From Chaenocephalus aceratus (taxonomy: Eukaryota > Chordata > Actinopteri > Perciformes > Channichthyidae), in assembly GCA_023974075.1 (NCBI GenBank), contig CM043791.1:17872299-17936298 (forward strand): a stretch of 64,000 nt of DNA, in the 5' to 3' direction. Positions 35,579 to 48,326 of this stretch are shown one piece after another. A program made the translations under genes and the position numbers. Every line of letters starts with the position of its first letter. The first letter of the stretch is position 1. Under the pieces are notes generated by a model, which was not told the DNA's origin, did not search any database, and saw only the letters and a list, made by a program, of their open reading frames with translations.

Positions 35579-36748
35579 TCAATTAAAAGCAGCGGCAAAA
35601 AGAAAAGTCTTCAGCCTGGATTTAAAAGTAGTAAGAGTTGCAGCGGACCTGCAGCTTTCTGGGAGCTTGTTCCAGATATTTGGAGCATAATAACTGAACG
35701 CTGCTTCTACCATGTTTAGTTCTGACTCTGGGGACAGAAAGCTGACCAGTCCCTGAAGACCTGAGAGATCTGGATGGTTCATAATTTAGCAGGAGGTCAG
35801 AAATGTATTTTGGGCCTAAACCATTCAGTGCTTTATAAACCAGCAGCAGTATTTTTGAAATATATTATTTGACAGGAAGCCAGTGTAAAGACATCAGAAC
35901 AGGAGTGATGTGATCCACTTTCTTAGTGTTAGTGAGGACTCGAGCAGCAGCGTTCTGAATCAGCTGCAGCTTTCTAATATATTTTTTAGTGAGACCTGTG
36001 AAGACACCATTACAGTAGTCCAGTCTACTGACGATAAAAGCACAGACAGGTTTTTCCAAATCCTGCTGTGACATTAGTCTTTTAATCCTAGATATATTCT
36101 TAAGGTGATAGTAGGCTGATTTAGTAACTGTTTTAATGTGACTGTTGAAACTCAGGTCAGAGTCCATGACCTAGATTTCTGGCTTTATCTGTTGTTTTAA
36201 ACATTGCAGACTGAAGCTCAGCACTACGTTTTATACGTTCTGCCTCGGCTCCAAAAACCATTACCTCAGTTTTATCTTTGTTTAATTGGATAAAGTTCTG
36301 ACACATCCAGTCATTGATTCGTTCAATGCACTTACTCAGTGTTTGAATTGGAGATTAGTCTCCTGGTGAAATAGTTATGTAAATGTGTGTGTCATCCGCA
36401 TAGCTATGGTAACTTATTTTGTTGTTTTTCATTATCTGAGCCAGTGGTAGCATGTAGATGTTAAAGAGAAGAGGCCCCAAGATGGAGACTTGGGGAACCC
36501 CACATGTTATATTTGTCAACTCAGATGTGTATTTACCTATAGAAACAAAGTTGTTTCTGTCCATTAAGTAGGATTCAACCCAATTTAGAATTGTTGCCGA
36601 ATGTCCCACCCAGTTTTCTAGTCAGTCTAGTAATATGTTGTGGTCAACAGTGTCAAACACAGCACTGAGATCTAATAATACTAACACTGAAGTTCTGCCA
36701 CTGTCTGTGTTTAAGTGAATGTCATTGAAGACCTTTACAAGAGCAGTC
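35579..36748 (-). pseudogene. LINE RT, second half, and C-terminal domain
   Basis: In the minus sense this continues after the hAT with [16 protein letters not shown] (first catalytic D), then the GVPQVSILGPLLF block, then the catalytic YADD (36391-36402) and HIYITISPGD. Stops occur after PGD and near LLD. The C-terminal region has LSFNSHIKTVTKSAYYHL and the RLDYC motif, and ends with IWNKLPESCRSAATLTTFKS before the stop at about 35579. The order and motifs match L2-like ORF2. It would nick DNA and reverse-transcribe its own RNA if intact. It is not. Confidence 0.85.
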
Positions 36749-37609
36749 CAGGCTCGGACTGGCCATCGATAGGACCGGGAGGTTTCCCGATGGCCTGGCC
36801 TGTTAAGTGGCCTGAGGAATTTTTTTTGTATGTATGTATTGTGAACGCAACGCTGCGCAAATGTGGGTTTGACTCTGCCTCACAGAGGGTGACTGGCTGT
36901 CTACATGATGTGGCCTGCTGACATGGCCACTTTCATACAGATCATACACTAATGCCCTTGATTGGTCTCTGTGTGTCATTCAAGCTCGGGAGGGTGTGTA
37001 TGTGTGGCGCGAGCGAGCGAGAGAGAAAGCGCGTGCAAAAACGTGTTGAGAGCTAAAACTAGTCTTTGCTGCTGCCTCAAAGAGGAGCAGGGCGTGAGGG
37101 GGAGACGGGTGAGTCTGGTTCAGGAGCCCAGACACACTCACAACTATAAATGAACCAAAAACAAATAAATAAACAAGTTTCAATGTTTTTTCATATTGGA
37201 TATGGTATATTATTGGTTATGGCCATGTTCTTATGATTTTATGATTATTTAAATGTATACAGTTCTGTTTCATATGGGGGTGGTCTCTTTATTTCCCCCT
37301 CAAAGTGCACCAGATTGATGCATTTAAGTCCAACATTTAAAAAAAAAAATTACGGGATGCCCGGACCCCCCTAGAGGATTTAAAATATCCACTTAAAAAT
37401 ATGTTCACATGGATAGGTTCCTAAATAGATTTGCAGATGTTCATATGTTTATTCTGGGGTAGTAGATTTAAAGTTGAGGGCTATCACTATGGGCAGCAAC
37501 GCTGTAAATATTGACAAATAAATCCAGAGAAATGGCACAAAAGAAAACTGGTAGTGGCCTGGATGGGTGTATAATTCCCGGCCTGATTTATTGTCCCAGT
37601 CCGGCCCTG
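36749..37609. mobile_element. Non-autonomous hAT with perfect 8-bp duplication
   Basis: An 861-bp element with ends CAGGCTCGGACTGG and, inverted, CAGGGCCGGACTGG. GAGCAGTC is present on both sides (36741-36748 and 37610-37617), the 8-bp duplication expected for hAT. It has no transposase. Related pieces occur at 2060-2240, about 2900-3110, 45940-46400 and 53690-54080. Confidence 0.9.
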
Positions 37610-37886
37610 GAGCAGTCTCAGTGCTGTGGTTTGGTCGAAAGCCTGACTGGAACACATCGAAACAGTTATTTAAATGCAATAAATTACTCAACTGTTGAAA
37701 AACGACTTTTTCAATGATTTTACCTAGAAATGGCAGGTTTGATATTGGCCTGTAATTGTTCATTACTGAAGCATCTAGATTATTCTTTTTTAAGAGCGGT
37801 TTAATGACTGCTGTTTTCAGGGTCTGTGGAAAAACACCTGAGTGAAGAGACTTGTTTACTATATGTAGGAGGTCTGAGGCCATGCA
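37610..37886 (-). pseudogene. LINE RT, first half
   Basis: The minus-sense frame holds NYRPISNLPFLGKIIEKVVF and FQSGFRPNHSTETA, the early RT blocks. The hAT enters immediately after TETA, so the coding sequence is cut within the RT domain. The residues before and after the hAT join in order, which confirms that the element was one unit. Confidence 0.85.
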
Positions 37887-38136
37887 ATGAAAAACATTTT
37901 TGAAAAATCCTGTTGGAATAATATCGAGGCTACAGGAGGAGGATTTCAGATGTTGTATAATGTCCTCTACTGTAGGTCTTTATCATTAATCTGATGGAAT
38001 TGTGTCATGGTGTTTGAATTGATATTAGGTGGACACAGGGGCAACACATTTGCTGTACCTGATGCAGATGCACTGACTGCTTGTCTGATTTTCTAAATGG
38101 TGTCAGTGAAGAAGGAGGCAAATTCATTGCATCATC

Positions 38137-38163
38137 ATTATTATTATTATTATTATTGTTTTT
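38137..38163. repeat. ATT microsatellite in LINE
   Basis: A short (ATT)n array inside the degraded LINE coding region. Confidence 0.8.
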
Positions 38164-38962
38164 GTTTTTTGTAATGATGTCAGAGAAGAAAGACTGTCGT
38201 GCATTTTTCAATTCCAAATTATAAAAGCCAAGTCTCTCTTTATAGATTTCAAAATTAACCTGGAGATTTGTTTTTTCGCCACCTGCGTTCAGCTTTTCGA
38301 CACACTCTTTTTTCTGTTTTTACGGTCATGGCCTTTCTCCATGAAGATATTTTCTTGCCAGACACTTCCTTTACCTTAGTTGGAGCAATGGCATCTATAC
38401 GACATTTTATTTTTGAATTACAATGATCTACTAGCTAATTTACTGAGATATTAGCAAGGGCAAGTGTGGAAAAAAATTCTGAACAAACATTTCCTTATTA
38501 TTTTCAGTAAAATATCGCTTTGTGGTTACCTATTTTTGAACATTTTTGTGAACAGAAATAGAGCTCTCAAAGAAAACACAGGAATGATCAGAAAGTGCAA
38601 CATCAGTCACCACAACCTTAGAGATAATCAGACCCTTTGAGAATATTAAGTCCAGAGTGTGCCCCTTATTGTGCGTGGGGTCCATCACATGCTGAGTCAG
38701 TCCATAGTTAGTGTGTTATATAGGTTTTTGGGCATTGAAATGGTCTGCAAAGACTAGAATTCTCCCGCCCCTTTCCAGAAATAGCCTCCTTTTTTACCTC
38801 CGGCACATATTGACAACACTAAGGAGCACTCTTTTATTGGCTAGAGATATGGCACATTGCACATGTTAACCTATCACAACAGAGCCTACCAGCTAACCAT
38901 GCAGAGCAGACTGGGCTCTGGCTAAAGCATGTAAACATGTCACAGGCACAAAATACTATTAA

Positions 38963-39380
38963 AGGTCCCCTATTATACTATTTTTCATCAATATATTATA
39001 GGTTTCAGATATATACAAAACATTTCTCTAAACCCCTCTGTTTCAGCCTTGTTTCAAAAGTGCTGATTCTCTGTCTTTTACTTTAGATGAAATTAAGAAG
39101 CCACTCCCCACGCCCCTCCGCAAGATAGTTGGTTAAAAATAACACAATGGTGCTCTAGGAGGAGATTCAGGTGATAAGGTGGGGGGTGTTACCTTGGTTG
39201 GTGATTGGCTAATGGTTGCACAAGCCAAAAAATCTGATCAGCTCATTTTTATATAAATGGATCAGGACGAAAAGTGAGCAAATCTTTTTTCCTGAAACTC
39301 TCAGAATCTCTTTACACAGAGGGGACACATGTTTATGTATAAAAGACATGAAAAAGTGGATTTTGCATGATAGGTGACTT
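38963..39380. mobile_element. TTAA MITE, family B
   Basis: 418 bp, flanked by TTAA at 38959-38962 and 39381-39384. The ends are AGGTCCCCTATTATAC and, inverted, AAGTCACCTATCATGC, so the inverted repeat is imperfect. No coding capacity. The ends resemble family A in starting AGGT. Confidence 0.7.
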
Positions 39381-39429
39381 TTAAGAAACCTGAGAATGAG
39401 CATAATATGTCTTCTTCAATACATCTGTG

Positions 39430-39795
39430 TATGGAGGAGGTTTGGGTGGATGGGTTTAATAGAATAGATATAGAATTGGGAGGGATGAAATGTTCTTTTA
39501 ATGGTCACACATGGAGAGCACACAGTGAAATTTGGCCTCTGCATTTAACCCATCCTAGTACCAGGAGTCTAGTACTAGGCAGCTAGTTTACAGCACCCGG
39601 GAACAATGGGAGTGAGGGGGGAAGGGGGGTGTCCGGTGCCTTGCTCAAGGGCACCACAGCAGGGCAGGAGGTGAACTGGGACCTCTCCAAGTAGCAGTCC
39701 ATACTCCATATTTTTTAGGTCTGGTCGGGGACTTGAACCGGCGAACCTACAGCTCCCAGTCCAAGCCCCGACTGAGCCACTGCCGGACTCTGTTT
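39430..39795 (-). mobile_element. tRNA-derived SINE
   Basis: On the minus strand the 5' end has a tRNA-like head: GGCAGTGGCTCAGTCGGGG, then the B-box GGTTCAAGTCC (39729-39739). The body contains CCTTGCTCAAGGGCACC (read on the plus strand) and CATTTAACCCATCCTAG. This body is common in fish SINEs. Length is about 360 bp. It is not an intact tRNA gene. Confidence 0.7.
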
Positions 39796-42330
<2,535 letters not shown>

Positions 42331-42497
42331 TATAAAGAATAAAGCAAAACTATGAGTTTAAAAGAAAAAAAAGAAAAATTTCAAAAATAAAACTATAAGT
42401 TGCAAACAAATCATTTGTGTAATCATGTAAACTATAAGTATTTTTTCTTTGTTTTAACATAGGTTTTTGTTTGCAGTTCTTGTTTCTTCTTTCTCAA
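42331..42497. repeat. Left arm of an outer inverted repeat
   Basis: Reads AATAAAGCAAAACTATGAG onwards to TTCTTCTTTCTCAATG. It is inverse to 46958-47148 with few differences. Confidence 0.85.
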
Positions 42498-42527
42498 TGA
42501 TCAGACTTTTGCTCTCGCTGCAACTCT

Positions 42528-44205
42528 CTCGTTTGCGCTCCCTCATTTTTTGTTTGAGATTTTGACACAAACATCCCAGGTGGGCGGGACTTTCAGGGGT
42601 GTGTCCCCATTGGCTACTCAGCTTTTGAGTGACAGCCCACTACACCACAGATCATACAGTGCAACTCATGCAGCAAACTCCGGAGTCCACTCGGCCAGGT
42701 TTTCATGAACATATCGGACTTATCTTATGGATTGCTGTGCATTATACTTGTGATGTGTAGTTCATACTTTATTCCAACTTTAAATATTTTAATACCTTAA
42801 CACACTGCTGCTGTTAAATAATTTCCCAATTTGGGATTGATAAAGTGTGTCTATTTATTTTATAGATTAAAAAAACACATCTGTATATTTAAGCTAAAGG
42901 TGATACACAATATAAACTGTATACTATTATTTTTCAAAGACATGTTACATTTCAAAAGCATATATTGCTATGTTTAGGACAAACAATTAAAGACTGCTTT
43001 AATTTAACAAATTCTGAAATATAAAAGTGGCAGATTTGCTTTATTAAACAGACCAGACCTAGGTTGCATACCAACACAATTAGGAACATGCTCACATCTT
43101 ACTATGTTGGTCTGAAGAGCTGAAGCATTCATACACAATGGATAAAACCGGTGTTATTTCTATATACTGTGAGAAAATTATATACATTTAGCATTACAAA
43201 TTCGACATACTATTCCTGAGGAAGATATGAATAATCAACAGATTTGAATGGAATCTCTAACAAATGTACAATAAAGACAAAAGAGTGATTATACAAATTA
43301 CATTTATTGAAATTTGAACCAGAAGATGAAGTCTCAAAGAATGTTTTAAATAAAAGGACATACAACAAAAAGGTGGATAATAATAAAATCTATTAAATAT
43401 ATGTAAAGACATTTGGTCAAATGAAATGACACTGAGTCAGTGATAACAGTAACGCCAGCGTGGATGAAGCTGGTGCAGTTCTTTCTTCATTTTTTCTCCG
43501 TGCTGTCGCCTCAGAGGAAGTGGGAAAACGGGATAAGACTCTGGATGCCACGCTGTCTCAATCATCCACACTGTTAATATGAGAGGAAAATAAATGTTTA
43601 AGGAAGTGAAAAATATGAAGTTAACAAATAAAACACAGCTCATGGACGATAGGTTTTCCTACAAAGTTAACTCAGCCTCCATTGATTTTCATATCAAATT
43701 AGCGTGTTAATAAAATAAGCTATCATGGCTTATACTTGCATATCCAAACAGAATCATGAAAACCTGTTGGTAGTCAGGCACACGAGTCCATTTGAGTGTG
43801 TGCGCCGGTGTCTGAACGCTCACTCACTGCTAGCTATGTAGCAGACTGTTACGCTACTTAGCTTGCATTGTTATGGATCTAAAGGTAGCACAAGCTAACT
43901 TTCATAGCACAGCTTTACTTCTCACTTAACACAATAAAGAAACAGACCGTATAGCACAAACAACACAAATGATCAATACTTACATATATTTTCACTTGTA
44001 GTATTATAATAATTGAAATGCTGGTTCTTCTGGGGGTCTTCTGTCCACGCTCAGCTAGCTACTGCACCGCAGCTGCCTGCACTGTACAATTGCTGGAGGA
44101 CTGGGCTGTCACTCAAAAACTGAGTAACCAATGGGGACGCACCCCTGAAAGTCCCGCCCACCTGGGAGGTTTGTGTCAGAATCTCAAACAAAAAATGAGG
44201 GAGGG
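42528..44205. mobile_element. DNA element with about 100-bp inverted ends
   Basis: The left end region 42535-42640 (GCGCTCCCTCATTTTTTGTTT, then GGTGGGCGGGACTTTCAGG) is the inverse of 44100-44205 with scattered changes. The interior includes the dispersed repeat 43285-43640 that is shared with 16630-16985. No transposase is seen. The exact ends are unclear because the 44212-45037 element sits at its right edge. Confidence 0.65.
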
Positions 44206-44211
44206 CAAAAG
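44206..44211. other. 6-bp target duplication, left copy
   Basis: CAAAAG immediately before TACGGAGCC. The partner is at 45038-45043. The unoccupied form of this site is preserved, inverted, at about 42505-42512. Confidence 0.8.
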
Positions 44212-44278
44212 TACGGAGCCCCCTAGGGGACATGGAGAACAAAAATAAATAAATTTGAACAAAAAAAATAATAAAATG

Positions 44279-44361
44279 TTTTGCGAGATATCGCAAAACC
44301 TTTGCGAGATCTCGCAATACTTTTGCGAGATCTCGCAAAACCCCTTTGCGAGATCTCGCAA
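44279..44361. repeat. Left subterminal palindrome array, 4 units
   Basis: One GCGAGATATCGC unit and three GCGAGATCTCGC units. Each sits in a TTT...AAA frame, with spacers CC, TAC and CCCC. Confidence 0.95.
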
Positions 44362-44429
44362 TACTTTTCATTTAGTACTTCCTGGTCAGTTCGGCTGCTA
44401 CGGCAACACAGAAACCACAACAATGGAGT

Positions 44430-44590
44430 GGTTCATCGATTTTACTTTGAGCTTGGCCTTAAATATAAAGATATAACATCAGTGCTTGGCAATAGGCACG
44501 GGTTTCACACATAGACTGTATATATATAAAAGGGTTTCACATAAGTGAAGATACCTCAAGAAAACACTCAGAGCGAGGGGACATGCACGT
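44430..44590 (+). pseudogene. Remnant of integrase-like transposase N-terminus
   Basis: The plus frame reads FYFELGLKYKDITSVLGNRH, followed by GF. This resembles the helix-turn-helix start of integrase-core transposases in fish (a pattern like YF.LG..Y.EI...L...HGI.IS.R.LK). The frame is broken by a 22-bp insertion at 44510-44531 with a 10-bp duplication, and then by at least one more shift. After the insertion a few further matching residues (Y-L-K-K-like) can be seen in a shifted frame. No DDE residues remain. The family resemblance is from memory. Confidence 0.45.
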
Positions 44591-44823
44591 TCCTGTGAGC
44601 TGAGTTATTGACAGATTCGAATTTCGCGGATCAATAACTCATAACGTTGTAAAAATACAAACAACATGACTTTACAATCATAGCAAGGTAGACAACGACA
44701 GAGTCGTTTTTATCAGAACAGTTCGATACGCCGTCATCCGAGCTAAACATCAAGAATTGGTCACAATCTGCAGCTGGAGGAAGGAGAGGAGTGCTTAGGG
44801 ACCGTCTACAAACTGCAAAGGGG

Positions 44824-44973
44824 TTTTGCGAGATATCGCAAAAGTATTGCGAGATCTCGCAAAGGGGTTTTGCGATATCTCGCAAAAGTATTGCGAGATC
44901 TCGCAAAGGGGTTTTGCGAGATCTCGCAAAGGTTTTGCGATATCTCGCAAAGGTTTTGCGAGATCTCGCAAAA
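44824..44973. repeat. Right subterminal palindrome array, 7 units
   Basis: Four GCGAGATCTCGC units, one GCGAGATATCGC unit and two GCGATATCTCGC units. Spacers alternate between short AAAGTA and GGGG-containing types. In translation the array gives heptad-like RDLAKVL or CEISQNL repeats, which are artefacts. Confidence 0.95.
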
Positions 44974-45434
44974 CATTTTATTTAATTTTTTTTTCAAATG
45001 ATTTTTTTTTTCTCCATGTCCCCTAGGGGGCTCCGTACAAAAGTCTGATCATTGAGAACAGAAGCGCGGGAAGGTATTTTGAGTGGGGGTGCTGAGGTGC
45101 TGGACTCCAGTGAACACTATTACGGGCACTGTATAGAGCACGCACAAAAGCACTCCCCACACGCAAACACACAGTGGCCTACACCCGCGACTGTTACAAG
45201 AGGCGCATTCACACTGCGGTACTTTTCCCACAAAGGTTCATGCGAACTTAGTTCATGCAAACTCTTTAGTTCGCGTTCACACCGGAAAAAGTCCCTGGGG
45301 GTGGATTAGGCAAATGAAGCCGCTGACGTCATTTCTTCTTCTTCTGCTTTGGGCTTACTGGCAGGCCGCAAACCACTTCACGGCGTATACTGCCGCCCAA
45401 AGTCCCTGGCCGGAAGTCCCCGGAGTTGCGGATT

Positions 45435-45481
45435 GGCTTCAGTAGAAGCTGCTGGGAGTCCCAGCAGCTTCAACTGAAGCC
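45435..45481. repeat. 47-bp hairpin in MITE
   Basis: 23-bp arms (GGCTTCAGTAGAAGCTGCTG...) around one central base, with a single mismatch. Confidence 0.9.
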
Positions 45482-45720
45482 TTCCGAGTAAATCGCCAGA
45501 ACGCCGACACCTCCTCATCTCCACCGCTCCCATGTTTTATTTGGTGTTGCCATAAGTTAGTCTCTCTGCGTTTCTGCGCTGGGCTAATGGTAATGCTAAT
45601 AATGCTAATGCGAGGATAATAAAATGGCGGCTTCACAACACTTTTTGGGAGTTTTACGGGGCGTGGTTTTCAATCCGCCCAGCCAATCAGGAATATAGCT
45701 CTTTTCTCAAAAAAGAGCCG

Positions 45721-45756
45721 CTCGAAAGTCCCTGCTCTCTAGCAGGGACTTTCGAG
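45721..45756. repeat. 36-bp perfect hairpin in MITE
   Basis: 16-bp arms CTCGAAAGTCCCTGCT and inverse, separated by CTCT. Confidence 0.92.
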
Positions 45757-45939
45757 GGGGTAAAAAGGTTCGCATGAACTAATTTGAGTACCGGCTCTTT
45801 TTGGTGTGAACGCGATCATGAACTAAGTTCGCATGAACCTTTGTGGGAAAAGTACCGCAGTGTGAATGCGCCTAATGAAGGCTCGATAATCAGCTCACGG
45901 CATATAGGCAGAGGTAAACTGTGCTATTTTTTACGAGTG

Positions 45940-46532
45940 GGGAGCGGACCTCACCTCCTCTAGGTCCTCACCTCCTCTAGGGGGGTCCGTGGGGATGGTC
46001 CCCCGGGAAGATTTTTTTTAAATATTGAAGTTAAAAGCATCAATCTGGTGCACTTTAAGAGCAACAGATCTATGGATACATCTCTCAACACCCAGATGAA
46101 ACACAACTGTAAGCAGATGTTCTTTTTCTTTATGGATATTTTACAAATCACTCCCTTTTCAAACTGTATTCTTGTTTTACTGCCATATAGTATTTCATAA
46201 TTGTTTTTCCTTTATTCTCTTATTTTTTTTATAACGATAATGATCATATGAAGGTGTGCCGCGGAAATAATCTTTTGAATAATTTGTGACCAAACCGTTT
46301 GAGACCCACTGAGATAACTTAGACTAGAGTTAACTATCTAAACACTCAGAGAGTCCTTTAGCTCACCTGAGCCTCTCAGTCTGAGAGAAGAGCTTTCCTC
46401 CAGCTTGTTGTGGCATCAGCTCCGTATGTCCGTTAGTGCAGCTAGCTAACCAGATGCTAACAACACGGTCCCTGCTGCTGGCACCGGTCCCTCTCTCTCT
46501 CTCCCTCTCTCACTCACACTAAATGCGCTATT

Positions 46533-46569
<37 letters not shown>

Positions 46570-46957
46570 GCGCGCACGCACACACACACACACACACACA
46601 GCCGAGCTTGAATGACACAAGCACACTTTTATTTCCATGCAACTCTCTGATTGGTCTGGTGTCTTGCCTCTGTTGCATTCACTGAACACGGGAAATTGAT
46701 GAGGTTCACGTAAAGCACGTTTAATGTATTATATTATGGAGGTAGAATTGTCCGGGGCTACAGAAACAACATTCGGGGCAGGCCAAAATATTATTTTACC
46801 AACAAAGTGGAATTTATTGGCTACATATTACACAGATTATGCACAGCGGGAGCAGCAATAACCGTCAAATAATAATTCAGACAGGGGAGCTCCGCACCCC
46901 CTGCCTGCCGCTAGGGGGTGCTGCAGCGCCCTCAGCACCCCCCTTCCCGCGCCCATG
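45940..46957. mobile_element. Degraded hAT-related sequence
   Basis: 46015-46150 is inverse to 53870-54000 (both contain ATCAATCTGGTGCAC or its inverse). 46280-46380 is inverse to 2260-2340. It therefore belongs to the same mosaic family as 1953-3155 and 36749-37609. The ends are not defined, and a CA array sits inside. Confidence 0.55.
46539..46600. repeat. CA microsatellite with CG interruption
   Basis: Two CA arrays separated by CGCACGCGCGCACG. Confidence 0.95.
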
Positions 46958-47148
46958 ATTGAGAAAGAAGAAAAAAGAACTGCAAACAAAAACCTATGTT
47001 AAAACAAAGAAAAAAGACTTATAGTTTACATGATTACACAAATTATTTTTTTGCAACTTATAGTTTTATTTTTGAAATTTATTTTCTTTTGCTTGACTCG
47101 GTTTTTTTTTCTTTTAAACTCATAGTTTTGCTTTATTCTGAAAAAGTC
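46958..47148. repeat. Right arm of an outer inverted repeat
   Basis: Inverse of 42331-42497 (AGAACTGCAAACAAAAACC to CAAAACTATGAG as its inverse). It has an extra insertion of about 20 bases near 47085-47105. Confidence 0.85.
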
Positions 47149-47816
47149 TTGCTTTATCTTTATGATACAAAACTAATCCCATACTTATCCAACTCCCTTT
47201 TCTCTTCTCAAATCTGTCCTGCCTTTCTCTCAACCAGCGACACACATACGAATTCATCTTGCCTTGATTTACATAAGAAGAGAAAATAATTGTTTGGGTA
47301 TTCCTCACGGAGCAGATCTTAGACAGTCATTAATTATTGAACAGTGATTACTGACGTGTCTGCCTTTTGACTCTCCATTGTTTGGCATGCCATGAATACA
47401 AATCAGTCAGCTTTCTGATGTTCCTCTCTGGAGAAATGTAAAGGCTGTTTTCCCTCCTCTGTATTATTAATTACCTTTTATTTGTTCCATATGTGACGTT
47501 GTTAATTGTCTAGAAATATATGCAGCAAAACTGTATGAGAATGTTCTACTGATCTTAAACTTATTTGCTCCAAGCACATCTATACAACTTACAACTGTGA
47601 AACCAACAGCGACCATCAACCAAAGAATTCAGCTCCAGCTCACCTTAGTTTAAACATCAACTGCGAGTGCGACCTCTGCTGAATTTCAATTCTACTCATT
47701 TTATTGGGCTATATTAAGCCCTATCAACTATAAATATATGAATATGAGGAAGAGCAGCCGAACAAAGGCGGGGCTTAAGGGAAAACTCATGCGTTCACTC
47801 TCAATTTTGCAGAAAT
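47149..47816. other. No gene recognised
   Basis: No motif or element end recognised in this stretch. Confidence 0.5.
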
Positions 47817-48321
47817 TGTGACTACCCGATTTGCATCTCTGCCCGATTTGCATTGCGCAAGCGCGAGATGGTCCACCATATTGGACAGCTATATAGGGCA
47901 ACCCACATAGGACACTTGAAACAGTGGCGTTTCACAAAGCAGAAAATAAAAACTCAAAAAATGTACTGTGAATGTATGTAAAATGGCATTAATCATTTAT
48001 ATCTAATTACATTAACTGTGAATGAAAAAAGTTGATTCAAGAACAAATCTCTGTTATTAGAGCAGTATTTTTCTTATATGACAATAAAATTCCACTTTAG
48101 AGATGTATTCTCTCAAATTGTTGTAAAACACAAAAGTCTTCGTTTTGTCAGATGTACAGATATTTGAGACGTTTATGACTCGCGCATGTGCAATGCAAAT
48201 TGGGCAGCCGTCAAGACGTCAAATGTCTTATTTGGGTTGCCGTCTGTAGCTGTCCAATATGACGGACCATCTCGCGCTTGAGCAATGCAAATCAGGCAGA
48301 GATGCAAATCGGGTAGTCACA
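47817..48321. mobile_element. MITE with about 85-bp inverted ends
   Basis: 505 bp. The ends are TGTGACTACCCGATTTGC and its inverse, extended to about 85 bp with a few changes. GAAAT flanks both sides (47812-47816 and 48322-48326), an apparent 5-bp duplication. There is no coding capacity. A 5-bp duplication fits few DNA element groups (Transib is one), but I do not press the point. Confidence 0.8.
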
Positions 48322-48326
48322 GAAAT

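Larger units (their letters stand above)
35398..38757 (-). mobile_element. L2/CR1-like LINE, 5'-truncated, hAT-interrupted
   Basis: The minus strand reads from the end of an endonuclease domain (near 38757, with GHTLDLIFSKG and ALSDHSCVFF) through RT to a 3' UTR containing TTTATATAGCACCTTTCAA (inverse not needed; read on the plus strand at 35408). The C-terminal part has DSDLSFNSHI, SRLDYCNGV and LHWLPVK. About 2.5 kb remain once the 861-bp hAT is set aside. The 5' end of the endonuclease is missing. Multiple stops and frame changes make it inactive. Confidence 0.85.
44212..45037. mobile_element. Palindrome-array DNA element, IS3EU-like
   Basis: 826 bp with perfect 28-bp inverted ends (TACGGAGCCCCCTAGGGG...) and a 6-bp duplication CAAAAG. 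Just inside each end is an AT-rich spacer and then an array of GCGAGATCTCGC units, four on the left (44279-44361) and seven on the right (44824-44973). The interior keeps a short stretch resembling an integrase-type transposase start (44430-44590). A 6-bp duplication and TAC ends are, as I recall, traits of IS3EU elements. This assignment is inference. The element cannot encode a complete transposase and must depend on a relative. Confidence 0.7.
45201..45873. mobile_element. MITE with about 60-bp inverted ends and strong hairpins
   Basis: The ends read AGGCGCATTCACACTGCGG on the left and the exact inverse on the right, continuing for about 58 bp with a few changes. No matching direct duplication is evident (AAG against AAT), so the superfamily is open. 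Internally there are two strong inverted repeats (45435-45481 and 45721-45756). A 73-bp tip of the same family occurs at 51733-51805. Confidence 0.8.

Noticed and set aside
39721..39795. Functional tRNA gene
   Set aside because: A B-box and tRNA-like head are present, but the sequence continues into a SINE body and recurs at 58430-58667.
44824..44973. CRISPR-like look of regularly spaced GCGAGATCTCGC units
   Set aside because: Spacers are only 5-9 bases and nearly identical. The units sit inside the inverted ends of a DNA element in a vertebrate genome.
44051..45026. Frames encoding RDLAKVLRDLAK or CEISQNLCEISQ heptads, coiled-coil-like
   Set aside because: They are translations of the palindromic array and occur on both strands in several frames.
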